64,000 nucleotides of DNA from Ensifer sp. LCM 4579 (GCF_001854885.1 NZ_MDDV01000003.1:247-64246), one strand, 5' to 3'; counted from the first letter of the stretch, positions 25,820 to 34,604 are shown. Made by a program: numbers and translations. Notes: generated by a model from the letters alone, not told the origin.

Positions 25820-26821
25820 ATGAAGAAGCTGCTTGCGTCCACATGCCTGATGTTCGGGCTCTTCGGGGGAGCATCGCTGTCGAATGCCGCGGAGTGCGGG
25901 AGCGTCACTATCGCCAGCATGAACTGGCAGAGCGCCGAGGTCCTCTCGAATCTCGACAAGTTCATCCTCAACGAGGGTTATGGTTGCAGTGCCGAAATCA
26001 CCATCGGCGACACCGTACCGACGATCACCTCCATGGCGGAAAAGGGCCAGCCGGACATCGCACCTGAAGCCTGGATCGACCTGCTCCCGGACGTCGTGAA
26101 AAAGGGAACGGAAGAAGGCCGGATCGTTCAGGTCGGATCTCCGCTGCCCGACGGCGGCGTACAGGGTTGGTGGATCCCGAAGTATCTCGCCGACGCGCAT
26201 CCTGAGATCAAGACGATTCCGGACATGCTGAAGCATCCGGAACTCTTCCCGGATCCGGAAGATCCCGCACGGGGCGCCATCTTCAACGGTCCGCAGGGCT
26301 GGGGCGGTACCGTGGTGACCTCGCAGCTATACAGGGCGTTCGACGCCGAGAAGGCGGGCTTCGCGCTGGTCGATACGGGCTCTGCCGCCGGCCTCGACGG
26401 CTCCATCGCCAAGGCTTACGAGCGCAAGCAAGGATGGGTGGGCTACTACTGGGCGCCGACGGCGCTGCTCGGCAAATATCCGATGGTCAAACTCGATGCC
26501 GGCGTGCCCTACGATGCGGCCGAATGGAAGCGCTGCAACACCGTGGCCGATTGCCCCGATCCGAAGCCCAACGCGTGGCCGATAGACACGGTCGTGACCC
26601 TCGTCGCCAAGTCATTCTCCGAAGAGGTCGGCCCCGAAGTCATGGACTATCTGGAGAAGCGTTCCTGGAGCAATGACACGGTGAACAAACTGATGGCGTG
26701 GATGACGGACAACCAAGCGACCGGCGAAGAAGGTGCGAAGCACTTCCTCGAGGAGAACGAAGACATCTGGACGAAGTGGGTTTCTCCGGAGGCCGCCGAG
26801 AAGATCAAGGCGGCGCTCTAG
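25820..26821 (+). CDS. OpuAC-type glycine/proline-betaine-binding periplasmic protein
   Basis: A 333-residue periplasmic protein with signal peptide MKKLLASTCLMFGLFGGASL and cleavage after SNA. Motifs of the QAC-binding OpuAC/ProX family: SMNWQSAEVLSNLDKFIL, EAWIDLLP and KQGWVGYYWAPTALLGKYPMVKL; aromatic residues (several W and Y) suit a cation-pi cage for a quaternary amine. Two cysteines in KRCNTVADCPDP may form a disulfide. No permease or ATPase of this class is in the window, so it must borrow a transporter or the partners were lost. Confidence 0.92.
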   Translation: MKKLLASTCLMFGLFGGASLSNAAECGSVTIASMNWQSAEVLSNLDKFILNEGYGCSAEITIGDTVPTITSMAEKGQPDIAPEAWIDLLPDVVKKGTEEGRIVQVGSPLPDGGVQGWWIPKYLADAHPEIKTIPDMLKHPELFPDPEDPARGAIFNGPQGWGGTVVTSQLYRAFDAEKAGFALVDTGSAAGLDGSIAKAYERKQGWVGYYWAPTALLGKYPMVKLDAGVPYDAAEWKRCNTVADCPDPKPNAWPIDTVVTLVAKSFSEEVGPEVMDYLEKRSWSNDTVNKLMAWMTDNQATGEEGAKHFLEENEDIWTKWVSPEAAEKIKAAL

Positions 26822-26870
26822 ACTTGGCCCATGGGGCGCGCCAATGCGCGTCCCATCCACAGCCAAAGAA

Positions 26871-26897
26871 CACATTGTGCCGGCCCGGCACAATGTG
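26871..26897 (+). promoter_or_regulatory. Intercistronic 12-bp perfect hairpin
   Basis: CACATTGTGCCG-GCC-CGGCACAATGTG lies between the binding-protein gene and the next gene. A second, imperfect hairpin (ATGGGGCGCGC, GCGCGTCCCAT) lies at about 26831-26856. There is no T tract. Such structures after binding-protein genes typically protect the upstream message and lower expression of the downstream gene. Confidence 0.6.
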
Positions 26898-26951
26898 GCT
26901 CCGCGCCAGGCCCCCAATCTACGAAGGCAGGAAGATCGCACTGGAGTTGTG

Positions 26952-27956
26952 ATGGCAGAGGAGAAGGCAAGACTATCCATCGCGGAAATCCGGGACATCG
27001 CCACGGATGCCTGTCTGGCATGCGGAGCGAGTGCAGCGGCAGCAAAGTCGCTTGTCGAGGCGACCTTGTCCGCTGCGCTTCTCGGTCGGCCCGAGGTCGG
27101 ATTTCCTCATTTCATCGATTACCTGCACAGCTTGCTCGAGGGGCGCATCGATGGAAAGGCACAACCACGCATACAGAATCCGCTGCCCGCTTTCATCCAC
27201 TCCGACGCAAAGGGTGGAATAGCCCAGCTCGGGTTCGATCTAGCCTTCGAGGATCTGGTCAAGCGGGGCCGAACATTCGGCGTGGCGATCTTTTCGCAGA
27301 GGAACAGCTACACCGCCGGCGAACTGGGCTACTATGTTCGACGGCTTGCAGGTCATGGCCTGGTGTCGATGGCCGTTGCGAACGCGCACGCATTGATGGC
27401 CGCCGCGGTCGGCGGAAAGCCGGTCTTCGGTACAAATCCACTCGCTTTCGGAGCGCCTTTGCCGGCGCCTCATGCTCCGCTGGTTATCGATCAGGCCGCC
27501 AGCGCCACGGCGTTCGTGAAGGTCGTTCGGGCAGCCGCAGAGAATGTCGCCATTCCCGAAGGGTGGGCAACCGACGAGGCGGGAGAACCGACGACCGACC
27601 CCACCAAAGCCATACTCGGGGCACTGCTGCCGTTTGGAGGTTACAAGGGCGCCAATATCGCGCTGCTTGTCGAAGTCCTGTCAGCCGGTCTTTCCGGAGC
27701 AGCCTGGTCCCTCGATGCGGGAAACTTTCGCTCCGGCAATGAGCCTCCGAATGTGGGCTTGACCGTCATAGCGATCGCCCCCGCCGCCGTCGATCCGTCG
27801 TTCGCTGTTCGCAGCGCTGATCATTTCCGCCGCCTGGAGGAACTCGGGGTGCACACTCCAGGCCGAAGGGCGCGCCGGGGGTCTCTCGACAATGCAGAAG
27901 TCATCGAGATCGACGCCCGTCTCCTCGACGACATAATGACTTTCATGCCGTCTTAA
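26952..27956 (+). CDS. Ldh-family (malate/L-lactate dehydrogenase type) reductase
   Basis: A 334-residue NAD(P)H oxidoreductase of the Ldh_2 family, whose members include delta1-piperideine-2-carboxylate/pyrroline-2-carboxylate reductase (DpkA), ureidoglycolate dehydrogenase and malate dehydrogenase MdlD. Motifs: HSDAKGGIAQLGFDLA, VANAHALMAAAVGGKPVFGTNPLAFGAP, LVIDQAASATAF and GALLPFGGYKGANIALLVEVLS. In this cluster a cyclic imino acid from a proline or pipecolate betaine is the likely substrate (inference). The ATG follows GGAGTTGT. Confidence 0.85.
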   Translation: MAEEKARLSIAEIRDIATDACLACGASAAAAKSLVEATLSAALLGRPEVGFPHFIDYLHSLLEGRIDGKAQPRIQNPLPAFIHSDAKGGIAQLGFDLAFEDLVKRGRTFGVAIFSQRNSYTAGELGYYVRRLAGHGLVSMAVANAHALMAAAVGGKPVFGTNPLAFGAPLPAPHAPLVIDQAASATAFVKVVRAAAENVAIPEGWATDEAGEPTTDPTKAILGALLPFGGYKGANIALLVEVLSAGLSGAAWSLDAGNFRSGNEPPNVGLTVIAIAPAAVDPSFAVRSADHFRRLEELGVHTPGRRARRGSLDNAEVIEIDARLLDDIMTFMPS

Positions 27957-27999
27957 GGGGAGCGGAGCGCACTGACGGCCGCCAACACCAACATCCAGA

Positions 28000-28878
28000 C
28001 TAGGCGCTCCTGACCAGCCAGTCCGCGAACAATCGGGCCTTCGAAGTGGCCCTGGGATGGATCTTCAGATGGAAGGGCACAGGCGAGGGAACGCTGTCGA
28101 CGACCAGTCGGACAAGTCGTCCGTCCTGCATCAGACTTCCAACCAGCCCGTCCCACCCCAGCACCGCCCCGACATCGTCCTGAGCCGCTTGAAGGGCGAT
28201 CATATAGTTGTTGACGTAGAAACTGCGCCCCTTCGGAAGGGGGCGCCCGAGCGCCAGAAACCAGTCTGCCCAGGTGGTCCAGCCGGCTTCCTCGTTGCTC
28301 ATATGAATCAGGGGCGCCTTGAGCAGATCCTCGACGCCATGGATGCCATGCTCGGTAGCGAAGGCCGGCGTGCCGAGGGCGACGATGCGATCCTGAAAAA
28401 GCGTGCGGTACTCGATGCCATTCTCCTGCGGATCGCCGTAATGGACGCTGAGATCGCAGCGTCCGGTCATTCCGGGGATGTCGCTGACGATCTGCGAGAC
28501 GGTGATGGCGGGATGGATTTTCCAGAAGGCCGATATCTTCGGCGTAAGCCACAGCGCACTGACCGCCGTGGTCGTCCGGATCGTCACGTCAACCTTCTCC
28601 TGGTGATCGCGGATCTGCGTGACAGCCTCCGAAATCGTCTCGAATCCACGCTGTATCGCCAAAAACAGAAAGGCGCCTTTCTCCGTGAGCTCGACACCAC
28701 GGCTGCGCCGCAGAAATAGGCTGCATCCGAGGTCCGCCTCGAGCGCCTTGATCTGGTGACTGACGGCCGCCGGCGTCACATTCATTTCCTGAGCGGCTTT
28801 CTTGAAGCCCGCATTGCGCGCGGCCGCCTCGAAGCAGATGAGCGCGGTCATCGAGGAGAGATCATAGGGCCTGGGCAT
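28000..28878 (-). CDS. LysR-family regulator, GcvA-like
   Basis: A 292-residue LysR regulator: helix-turn-helix NAGFKKAAQEMNVTPAAVSHQIKALEADLGCSLFLR and a periplasmic-binding-protein-like effector domain. The ATG at 28876-28878 has GAGGAGG six bases upstream, better than the ATG at 28899. It converges with the Ldh-family gene and is divergent from the ferredoxin remnant and MttB-family gene. A perfect inverted repeat 57 bp upstream is its likely site. Confidence 0.9.
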   Translation of the reverse strand: MPRPYDLSSMTALICFEAAARNAGFKKAAQEMNVTPAAVSHQIKALEADLGCSLFLRRSRGVELTEKGAFLFLAIQRGFETISEAVTQIRDHQEKVDVTIRTTTAVSALWLTPKISAFWKIHPAITVSQIVSDIPGMTGRCDLSVHYGDPQENGIEYRTLFQDRIVALGTPAFATEHGIHGVEDLLKAPLIHMSNEEAGWTTWADWFLALGRPLPKGRSFYVNNYMIALQAAQDDVGAVLGWDGLVGSLMQDGRLVRLVVDSVPSPVPFHLKIHPRATSKARLFADWLVRSA

Positions 28879-28934
28879 AGGGAGCCTCCTCGAAGGCACG
28901 TCGTCGGAACAGCGGGCGCGGCATTTGCAAAAGG

Positions 28935-28947
28935 TTAGTTAAACTAA
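28935..28947. promoter_or_regulatory. TTAGTT-A-AACTAA inverted repeat, candidate LysR site
   Basis: A perfect 6-bp inverted repeat around one base, located in the divergent region between the LysR gene and the remnant/MttB genes. It fits the short, AT-rich symmetric sites of GcvA-like LysR regulators. Confidence 0.5.
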
Positions 28948-29049
28948 ACCATCATGAAAAAAAGTGCTATTGTCAAAAGGGCTTGCTGACAAGAAGACTT
29001 CATCTCAGTTGAAAGCTGCCGAGCATTGGACTCTTCCTATGACAGTGCC

Positions 29050-29272
29050 CTCACCTTCCATGAATGACCTAACTCGATCTCGGCATGGCTCGCCCTCTCC
29101 GGCGTTACCGCCAAATGCAACGAGAAATCTGCGGCACCTGCAAGCTCCGCAAGACCGACGGCCAGATCCACATGGTGCACAATGGCGACATCACAGACGA
29201 GGATATCGAGGAGAACTATATCCTCGCCTGCTGCTTCAGCCGTTGGGCCGCGTAAGCGTAGAGATATAGTCG
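29050..29272 (+). pseudogene. Frameshifted 2Fe-2S ferredoxin domain (GbcB/Stc-type reductase C-terminus)
   Basis: The middle frame reads REICGTCKLRKTDGQIHMVHNGDITDEDIEENYILACC, the C-terminal plant-type ferredoxin domain of betaine monooxygenase reductases. Upstream, LSGVTAKCNE (with the first cluster cysteine) is in another frame. Downstream, QPLGRVSVEI and a stop are in a third. Two frameshifts therefore break the domain, and the reductase N-terminal part is absent. It is a remnant of a Rieske-oxygenase partner, relevant to the neighbouring betaine genes. Confidence 0.8.
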
Positions 29273-29294
29273 CAAAAGTGACGGGAGGTCGGCA

Positions 29295-30842
29295 ATGGAA
29301 CCAGCATCGACAGCAACGGGAGCAGCACCCCGGCGAACGCGCGGCGCGAGAGCACAGCGACGGGAAGCGGGCACCAATCTCGGCGTCCCTTACATCGTCC
29401 GCAACATACCGACCTACGATATCCTCGGCGAAGAAAGCCTCGTGCGGATCGAGAAGACCGCCGATCGCATCCTCGCCGAAGTCGGCATCGAGTTTCGCGA
29501 CGATGCCGCAGCACTTGACCACTGGAGGCGAGCCGGTGCCAGGATCGACGGCATCCGCGTCACCTTCGAACCGGGCATGCTGAAGGAGATCGTATCGTCG
29601 GCGCCGCGGCAGTTCACGCAGCATGCGCGCAATCCCGCCCGCAGCGTCGAGATCGGCGGCCGCAACGTCGTCTTCGCCCCGGCCTATGGTTCTCCCTTCG
29701 CCATGGACATCGACAAAGGCCGACGCTACGGCACAATCGAAGACTTCCGCAACCTCGTCAAGCTCGCCCAGTCGAGCCCCTGGCTGCACCATTCCGGCGG
29801 GACGATCTGCGAGCCGGTCGACGTGCCGGTCAACAAGCGCCACCTCGACATGGTCTACAGCCACATCAAATATTCCGACCGCGCCTTCATGGGGTCGATC
29901 ACGGCGGAGGAGCGGGCCGAGGATTCGATCGAGATGGCGCGCATCCTCTTCGGCCGCGACTTCGTCGACCGCAATTGCGTGATCCTCGGCAACGTCAACG
30001 TCAATTCGCCGCTCGTCTGGGACGGGACGATGACGAATTCGCTGCGCGCCTATGCGCGCGCCAATCAGGCGGCGGTCGTCGTGCCCTTCATTCTCGGCGG
30101 TGCGATGGGGCCCGTCACGAACGCCGGCGCCATTGCCCAGTCCTATGCCGAGACCCTGGCCGGCTGCGCGCTGACCCAACTCGAGCGCAAGGGCGCGCCC
30201 GTCATCTTCGGCAATTTCCTGTCGTCGATGTCGCTCCGCTCCGGCTCGCCAACCTTCGGCACTCCGGAGCCGGCGATCGGCAGCATGGTCGTCGGCCAGC
30301 TCGCGCGCCGGCTGGGCCTGCCGCTGCGCTGCGCCGGCAACTTCTCCAATTCCAAGCGTCCGGATGCGCAGGCGATGCAGGAAGGCGTCATGTCGATGCT
30401 GTCGGCCGTCCATTGCGGCGCCAATTTCATCCTGCATTCGGCCGGGTTCGTCGATGGGCTGCTGGCGATGTCTTACGAGAAGTTCGTCATGGACACCGAC
30501 TTCTGCGGTGCGCTGCATTCCTATCTCGCCGGCGTCGTAGTCGACGACAATACGCTTGCGATGGATGCCTTCCTGCAGGTGGGGCCCGGCAGCCATTTTC
30601 TTGGCTGCGACCACACGATGCGCAACTATCAAACCGCCTTCTGGGACAGCGCCCTTTCCGACAACGAACCGTTCGAGAAATGGGTCGAACAGGGCGAGAC
30701 GGACATGGCTGAGCGCGCCAACCGGTATTGGAAGAAGACGCTTGCCGAATACGAGGTGCCGCCTCTGGATGTGGCGATCGACGAGGCGCTCACCGACTTC
30801 GTTGCTCGCCGCAAGGCAGGCATGCCGGATGCCTGGTATTGA
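29295..30842 (+). CDS. MttB-superfamily methyltransferase (non-pyrrolysine)
   Basis: A 515-residue member of the trimethylamine methyltransferase family, starting after GGGAGG. Family motifs: YDILGEESLVRIEKTADRILAEVGIEF, SPWLHHSGGTICEP, FILGGAMGPVTNAGAIAQSYAETLAG and LHSAGFVDGLLAMSYEKFVMD. The frame is continuous with no internal amber codon, so it is a MtgB-like, non-pyrrolysine form; such proteins demethylate glycine betaine or other quaternary amines onto a corrinoid protein. No corrinoid partner is in this window. The first 20 residues are Arg/Ala-rich and may be a start artefact. Confidence 0.9.
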   Translation: MEPASTATGAAPRRTRGARAQRREAGTNLGVPYIVRNIPTYDILGEESLVRIEKTADRILAEVGIEFRDDAAALDHWRRAGARIDGIRVTFEPGMLKEIVSSAPRQFTQHARNPARSVEIGGRNVVFAPAYGSPFAMDIDKGRRYGTIEDFRNLVKLAQSSPWLHHSGGTICEPVDVPVNKRHLDMVYSHIKYSDRAFMGSITAEERAEDSIEMARILFGRDFVDRNCVILGNVNVNSPLVWDGTMTNSLRAYARANQAAVVVPFILGGAMGPVTNAGAIAQSYAETLAGCALTQLERKGAPVIFGNFLSSMSLRSGSPTFGTPEPAIGSMVVGQLARRLGLPLRCAGNFSNSKRPDAQAMQEGVMSMLSAVHCGANFILHSAGFVDGLLAMSYEKFVMDTDFCGALHSYLAGVVVDDNTLAMDAFLQVGPGSHFLGCDHTMRNYQTAFWDSALSDNEPFEKWVEQGETDMAERANRYWKKTLAEYEVPPLDVAIDEALTDFVARRKAGMPDAWY

Positions 30843-30931
30843 CGGTTGATATCGGCCGTAAGCTCGAAAGGGCCGCGCGCAATAAGGCTCTGCGTCGTGA
30901 CGCTGTAATGCAACGATTTTCGCTAGTTGAC

Positions 30932-31008
<77 letters not shown>

Positions 31009-31021
31009 CACCATTGAGGCG

Positions 31022-31050
31022 GAGATACACGCTTCGTCCGGCGCCTGCAA
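31022..31050 (-). promoter_or_regulatory. Promoter of tRNA-Pro
   Basis: On the minus strand TTGCAG (31045-31050) and TATCTC (31022-31027) are 17 bp apart, 14 bp before the tRNA. Confidence 0.5.
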
Positions 31051-31177
31051 CATGAAATTTGTCCGGGACGGGACCGTCGGTGCCGTGCGGCTTGGCAAAC
31101 GAACGGCGCCAACGCAAGGCGTCTCCTCGCTTCCCTATCGAAGCCGATTTCAGGCGGTATCTGCCTGCAGACGGCGG

Positions 31178-31669
31178 TTACGGTGCGCCGTCCGCAGGCA
31201 TGATCCCCGCACCTGAAAGCCGGTCACCCGGCTTGATCCCGAGTCGCCTCACCGTGCCGGCATTGAGCTCGAGCACGAACTCCACCGGCTCCCGCGAATC
31301 GATGATAGACTCCGAAAGGGGTACCGCGTTCTCGTGGATATGCCGCACCGTGCCGTCGGCGGCGGCGAACAGCATGTCCAGCGGCAGGTATGTATTCTTC
31401 ATCCACATCATCACGCGCCGCGTCTCGCCGAAATCGAACAGCATGCCGTGGTCCGGCGCCATCTGGCGACGGTACATCAAGCCCTGCGCGCGCTGGTCCG
31501 GATCGACGGCCAGCTCGACCGTGAAGCTGTGTGTCCGGCCTTGGCCGGTCATCAGTTTCAGTTGCCCCCTCTCAAAGGAGACATCCGCGGCAGCCGAGAT
31601 TGCGAGCCATGAAAACAAAAAAAGCGCCGCCAAGGCGCTTCTTGCAAATGTCTTCAGGCGTGCCGGCAT
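31178..31669 (-). CDS. DUF192-family exported protein
   Basis: A 163-residue protein with a signal peptide (ARSALAALFLFSWLAISAAA) and one DUF192 domain: SFTVELAVDPDQRAQGLMYRRQMAPDHGMLFDF, MWMKNTYLPLDMLFAAADG and ESIIDSREPVEFVLELNAG. Function unknown; the fold is a small barrel. The ATG overlaps the stop of the cold-shock gene (TGATG), so translation is coupled. Confidence 0.9.
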   Translation of the reverse strand: MPARLKTFARSALAALFLFSWLAISAAADVSFERGQLKLMTGQGRTHSFTVELAVDPDQRAQGLMYRRQMAPDHGMLFDFGETRRVMMWMKNTYLPLDMLFAAADGTVRHIHENAVPLSESIIDSREPVEFVLELNAGTVRRLGIKPGDRLSGAGIMPADGAP

Positions 31670-32247
31670 CAATGCGACCGGGTGTTGGGCGTCGGGCCGT
31701 CCGGGTGAATCTCCGCGGCCATCAGCCCCTTTTCGCCGTCGCCAAAGCGGCAGAGCACCACCTGGCCCGGACGCAGCTCCGTAAGGCCGAATCGCCGCAA
31801 GGTCTCCATGTGCACGAATATGTCCTCGGTCCCCTCGCCACGCGTCAGGAAGCCGAAGCCCTTCGTGCGATTGAACCACTTGACGAGGACCCGCTCCAGC
31901 CCGCTCGTCGGCGTTACCTGCACATGCGTGCGCACCGGCGGCAGCTGCGAGGGGTGTACGGCAGTCGATTGATCCATGGAAAGAACGCGGAAGGCCTGGT
32001 ACCCGCGGTCCCGCTTCTGAACGAGAGCGACGACTCGCGCGCCTTCGAGGACCGTCTGGTAACCGTCGCGCCTGAGGCAGGTCACATGCAAGAGCACATC
32101 CTGCATGCCGTTGTCGGGGACAATGAAGCCGAAACCCTTCGCGACGTCGAACCACTTGATGACGCCGGTAATCTCGATCAGATCAAGAGCGTCACTGGCA
32201 AAATCGTCATTCTCGACGACGCCCTTTGAAGATGTTCTGTCCGCCAT
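31669..32247 (-). CDS. Cold-shock protein with two CSD domains
   Basis: A 192-residue protein with two cold-shock domains: residues about 26-90 (TGVIKWFDVAKGFGFIVPDN with LLHVTCL) and about 118-183 (VLVKWFNRTKGFGFLTRGE with DIFVHMETLRRFG). RNP1-like KGFGFI and KGFGFL motifs are intact in both. Tandem-CSD proteins are common in Hyphomicrobiales and act as RNA chaperones or regulators. Coupled to the DUF192 gene. Confidence 0.93.
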   Translation of the reverse strand: MADRTSSKGVVENDDFASDALDLIEITGVIKWFDVAKGFGFIVPDNGMQDVLLHVTCLRRDGYQTVLEGARVVALVQKRDRGYQAFRVLSMDQSTAVHPSQLPPVRTHVQVTPTSGLERVLVKWFNRTKGFGFLTRGEGTEDIFVHMETLRRFGLTELRPGQVVLCRFGDGEKGLMAAEIHPDGPTPNTRSH

Positions 32248-32440
32248 TCTCCCAGCCCTCGTTACGCGCGACTCTATAATACGGTTAACTGATTCTTATG
32301 GACCAGAATAACATCGTCCCGCCGCGCCTGCGCAAGTCCCTCAACATATTTTGGCCGGGACCATTTATGACGGCACAGCCTTGCCTCTGGCTTGCCGGCG
32401 CTTAAGTATACGCCATCTTCCGCAAAACAGGGACAATCCA

Positions 32441-32881
32441 ATGCGATATCTGCACACGATGGTTCGCGTAAAAAGTCTGGACCAGGCTCTCCACTTCTAT
32501 TGCACGCTGTTCGGCCTTCAGGAAATTCGCCGGATCGAAAACGAGAAAGGCCGCTTCACCCTCGTCTTCCTTGCCGCCCCCGGTGATCTCGAGCGCGCAA
32601 AAGGCGAGGCCTCCCCCTGCCTCGAGCTTACCTATAACTGGGACCCGGAGGACTATAGCGGGGGGCGCAATTTCGGTCACCTCGCCTATGAGGTTGATGA
32701 CATCTACGCCTTTTGCAAGCAATTGATGAACAACGGCGTCACGATCAACCGCCCGCCGCGCGATGGACATATGGCCTTCGTCCGCTCGCCTGACGGCATC
32801 TCGATCGAGATCCTGCAGAAGGGCGACCATCTGCCGAGCGAGGAACCCTGGGCCTCGATGCCCAATACCGGAACCTGGTAA
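32441..32881 (+). CDS. gloA: Lactoylglutathione lyase (glyoxalase I)
   Basis: A 146-residue VOC enzyme that converts the methylglyoxal-glutathione hemithioacetal to S-lactoylglutathione. Motifs: [52 protein letters not shown] and [11 protein letters not shown], with the metal ligands His, Glu, His and Glu. The ATG at 32441 follows AGGGACAATCC. Confidence 0.93.
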   Translation: MRYLHTMVRVKSLDQALHFYCTLFGLQEIRRIENEKGRFTLVFLAAPGDLERAKGEASPCLELTYNWDPEDYSGGRNFGHLAYEVDDIYAFCKQLMNNGVTINRPPRDGHMAFVRSPDGISIEILQKGDHLPSEEPWASMPNTGTW

Positions 32882-33223
32882 GCCTCGCGCAACCCAAGAC
32901 GCACATTTTCAAGAATACGAGAGTGGCAAAGTACTGGTTGCCCAGCCGCATCGCCGGCTTTCATATGGGTTCCGACGGTGGAGAAGGTTAGTCCAGATTT
33001 ACGAATCGGACGATCTCCTTCGACTTGCCGCGCCACATGTTGAAACGAGGCCAATGCCTGCGAATCGACCGGTGCGGCGAGTTCACTTTACTTGGCCTGA
33101 CCATTTCCGCGGCGCTCTGTTTTTCGCCGCGGGGAATGGTTGTCTGTTCCGACCGTCGGTCGGAGCCGAAACTTGACGCATGCCGTGCTCGAAGGCGCAA
33201 AGGGATGCGAGTAGTGCGGGGTA
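32882..33223. other. 342-bp intergenic region with two hairpins
   Basis: No gene is evident. Two symmetric elements lie at 33107-33132 (CCGCGGCG with CGCCGCGG) and at about 33150-33166 (TCCGACC-GTC-GGTCGGA), both upstream of the M15-type lipoprotein gene; neither has a T tract. Confidence 0.5.
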
Positions 33224-34534
33224 ATGACGTTGCAGCATACAGGCTCGATATGGCCGCTCCTTTCGATCGGACGCGCCACGGCACTGTCCTTATCGCTATT
33301 CGCGCTCACCGGCTGCGTCTCGGCGATTGCCGAAGGCGACGGTCTGGATCCGAAAGATCAGGCCACCGCGCAAGCCGCTCCCGCCGAAAACGAATCCGGC
33401 CCGCCAGATGGTAATATTGTCGCCCTTGGCGACGAAGGGTCCACGCCGCTGCAGGAGGACGTGCCGGCACAAGCCGGCCCCGATACGACTGCCCTGCAAC
33501 AGGGATTGACGATGCAGAGCACCGCCTTGCGTGCCGCATCGTCGAGCATTTACGGACAATCGCCGGCGGCGGCCGTTCCGGGCGACCAGGATGCGCCGAG
33601 CTCCCGGCCGGCCATCAGTGCGACGACCAACAGTCTCTTCGGTTCGGGTCAGCCGGCAGCGCAGCCGGTGATCCTGCCGCAGCAGGGCGCGAGCAACGAA
33701 CCGCCGGCAACGGCGCCGGTCGCCGCCGGGAGAGTTGCGGCTTTAGCGACAGCCGCGGAAGACGATCTGCCCGCCACGGTTCCGTTGCCGCTCAGTGCAG
33801 GAGCCGCGCGCGCCGGCGACGTCTCAGCGGCGCTGCAGCCGGTAGAGGTCGCCTCCGCCGACCCAGTTCTGCAGCCCGAGACGCTTTCCGCCCCGGTGAC
33901 CGATTCCGGCGATACTGAACCGGAAGGGACCTCCAAGGCCTGGACCTTCGCAAGCCTCTTCGCACCCAAGCGCAAGGAGAAGCCACGTAACGGCGGCAGC
34001 CGCAACACGCAGGCTTCCGAGGAGAAGACGATCACGGCCAAGGATGTGCCGGAACCGCGGGTAGCCTCCCTCGCCTACGCTTCGTTGCCGGGCGTCAACA
34101 TGAAGCCGCTCTTCAGCATGGAACATGCGGACCATGTGGTCGAGGACGACGAGCCGGTCGAAGTCGCCACTCTTTCCGGGCTTGCCCGGCTTGCACCAAG
34201 TGGGCTCGTCTTACAGACGGAGAAGGTGGAAACGGGCTGCTTCAAGCCCGAACTGCTGCAGCTCTTGAAGATGGTGGAGCAGCACTACGGCCAGAGGGTG
34301 ATGGTGACGTCGGGGCTTCGTCCCATCAAGGTCAGCCGGAAACGCCAATCCTTGCATACGCGCTGCGAGGCGGCAGATATCCAGGTGAAAGGCATCAGCA
34401 AATGGGAACTGGCCGATTACCTGCGCAGCCTGCCCGGCCGCGGCGGCGTCGGCACCTATTGCCATACCGAATCCGTGCATATCGACATCGGCCCGCAAAG
34501 GGACTGGAACTGGCGATGCCGCCGCAGGGGCTAG
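33224..34534 (+). CDS. YcbK/M15-type peptidase-like lipoprotein
   Basis: A 436-residue envelope protein. Signal peptide with a lipobox (SLFALTGC, Cys near residue 31), then a long low-complexity Ala/Pro-rich region (about 32-320), and a C-terminal M15A/DUF882-like domain (about 330-436) with MVEQHYGQRVMVTSGLRP, HTRCEAADIQV and ESVHIDIGP. The metal ligands His, Asp and distal His are present, so murein carboxypeptidase activity is plausible. Confidence 0.85.
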   Translation: MTLQHTGSIWPLLSIGRATALSLSLFALTGCVSAIAEGDGLDPKDQATAQAAPAENESGPPDGNIVALGDEGSTPLQEDVPAQAGPDTTALQQGLTMQSTALRAASSSIYGQSPAAAVPGDQDAPSSRPAISATTNSLFGSGQPAAQPVILPQQGASNEPPATAPVAAGRVAALATAAEDDLPATVPLPLSAGAARAGDVSAALQPVEVASADPVLQPETLSAPVTDSGDTEPEGTSKAWTFASLFAPKRKEKPRNGGSRNTQASEEKTITAKDVPEPRVASLAYASLPGVNMKPLFSMEHADHVVEDDEPVEVATLSGLARLAPSGLVLQTEKVETGCFKPELLQLLKMVEQHYGQRVMVTSGLRPIKVSRKRQSLHTRCEAADIQVKGISKWELADYLRSLPGRGGVGTYCHTESVHIDIGPQRDWNWRCRRRG

Positions 34535-34604
34535 CGCATCGATTCGGAATGTCTAGGCTTCATAGCAGCGTCCTTTGTGCGTCCTGGAGGACGCCCGGCG
34601 CTGT
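34534..34604 (+). repeat. Degenerate mosaic repeat, copy 3
   Basis: GCGCATCGATTCGGAATG is a shortened module 1; AGCGTCCTTTGTGCGTCC, TGGA and GGACGCCCGGCGCTGT are module 2. It begins at the stop codon of the M15-type gene. Confidence 0.55.

Noticed and set aside
29295-30842. Pyrrolysine-containing MttB
   Set aside because: The reading frame is uninterrupted with no in-frame amber codon, so it is the non-pyrrolysine type.
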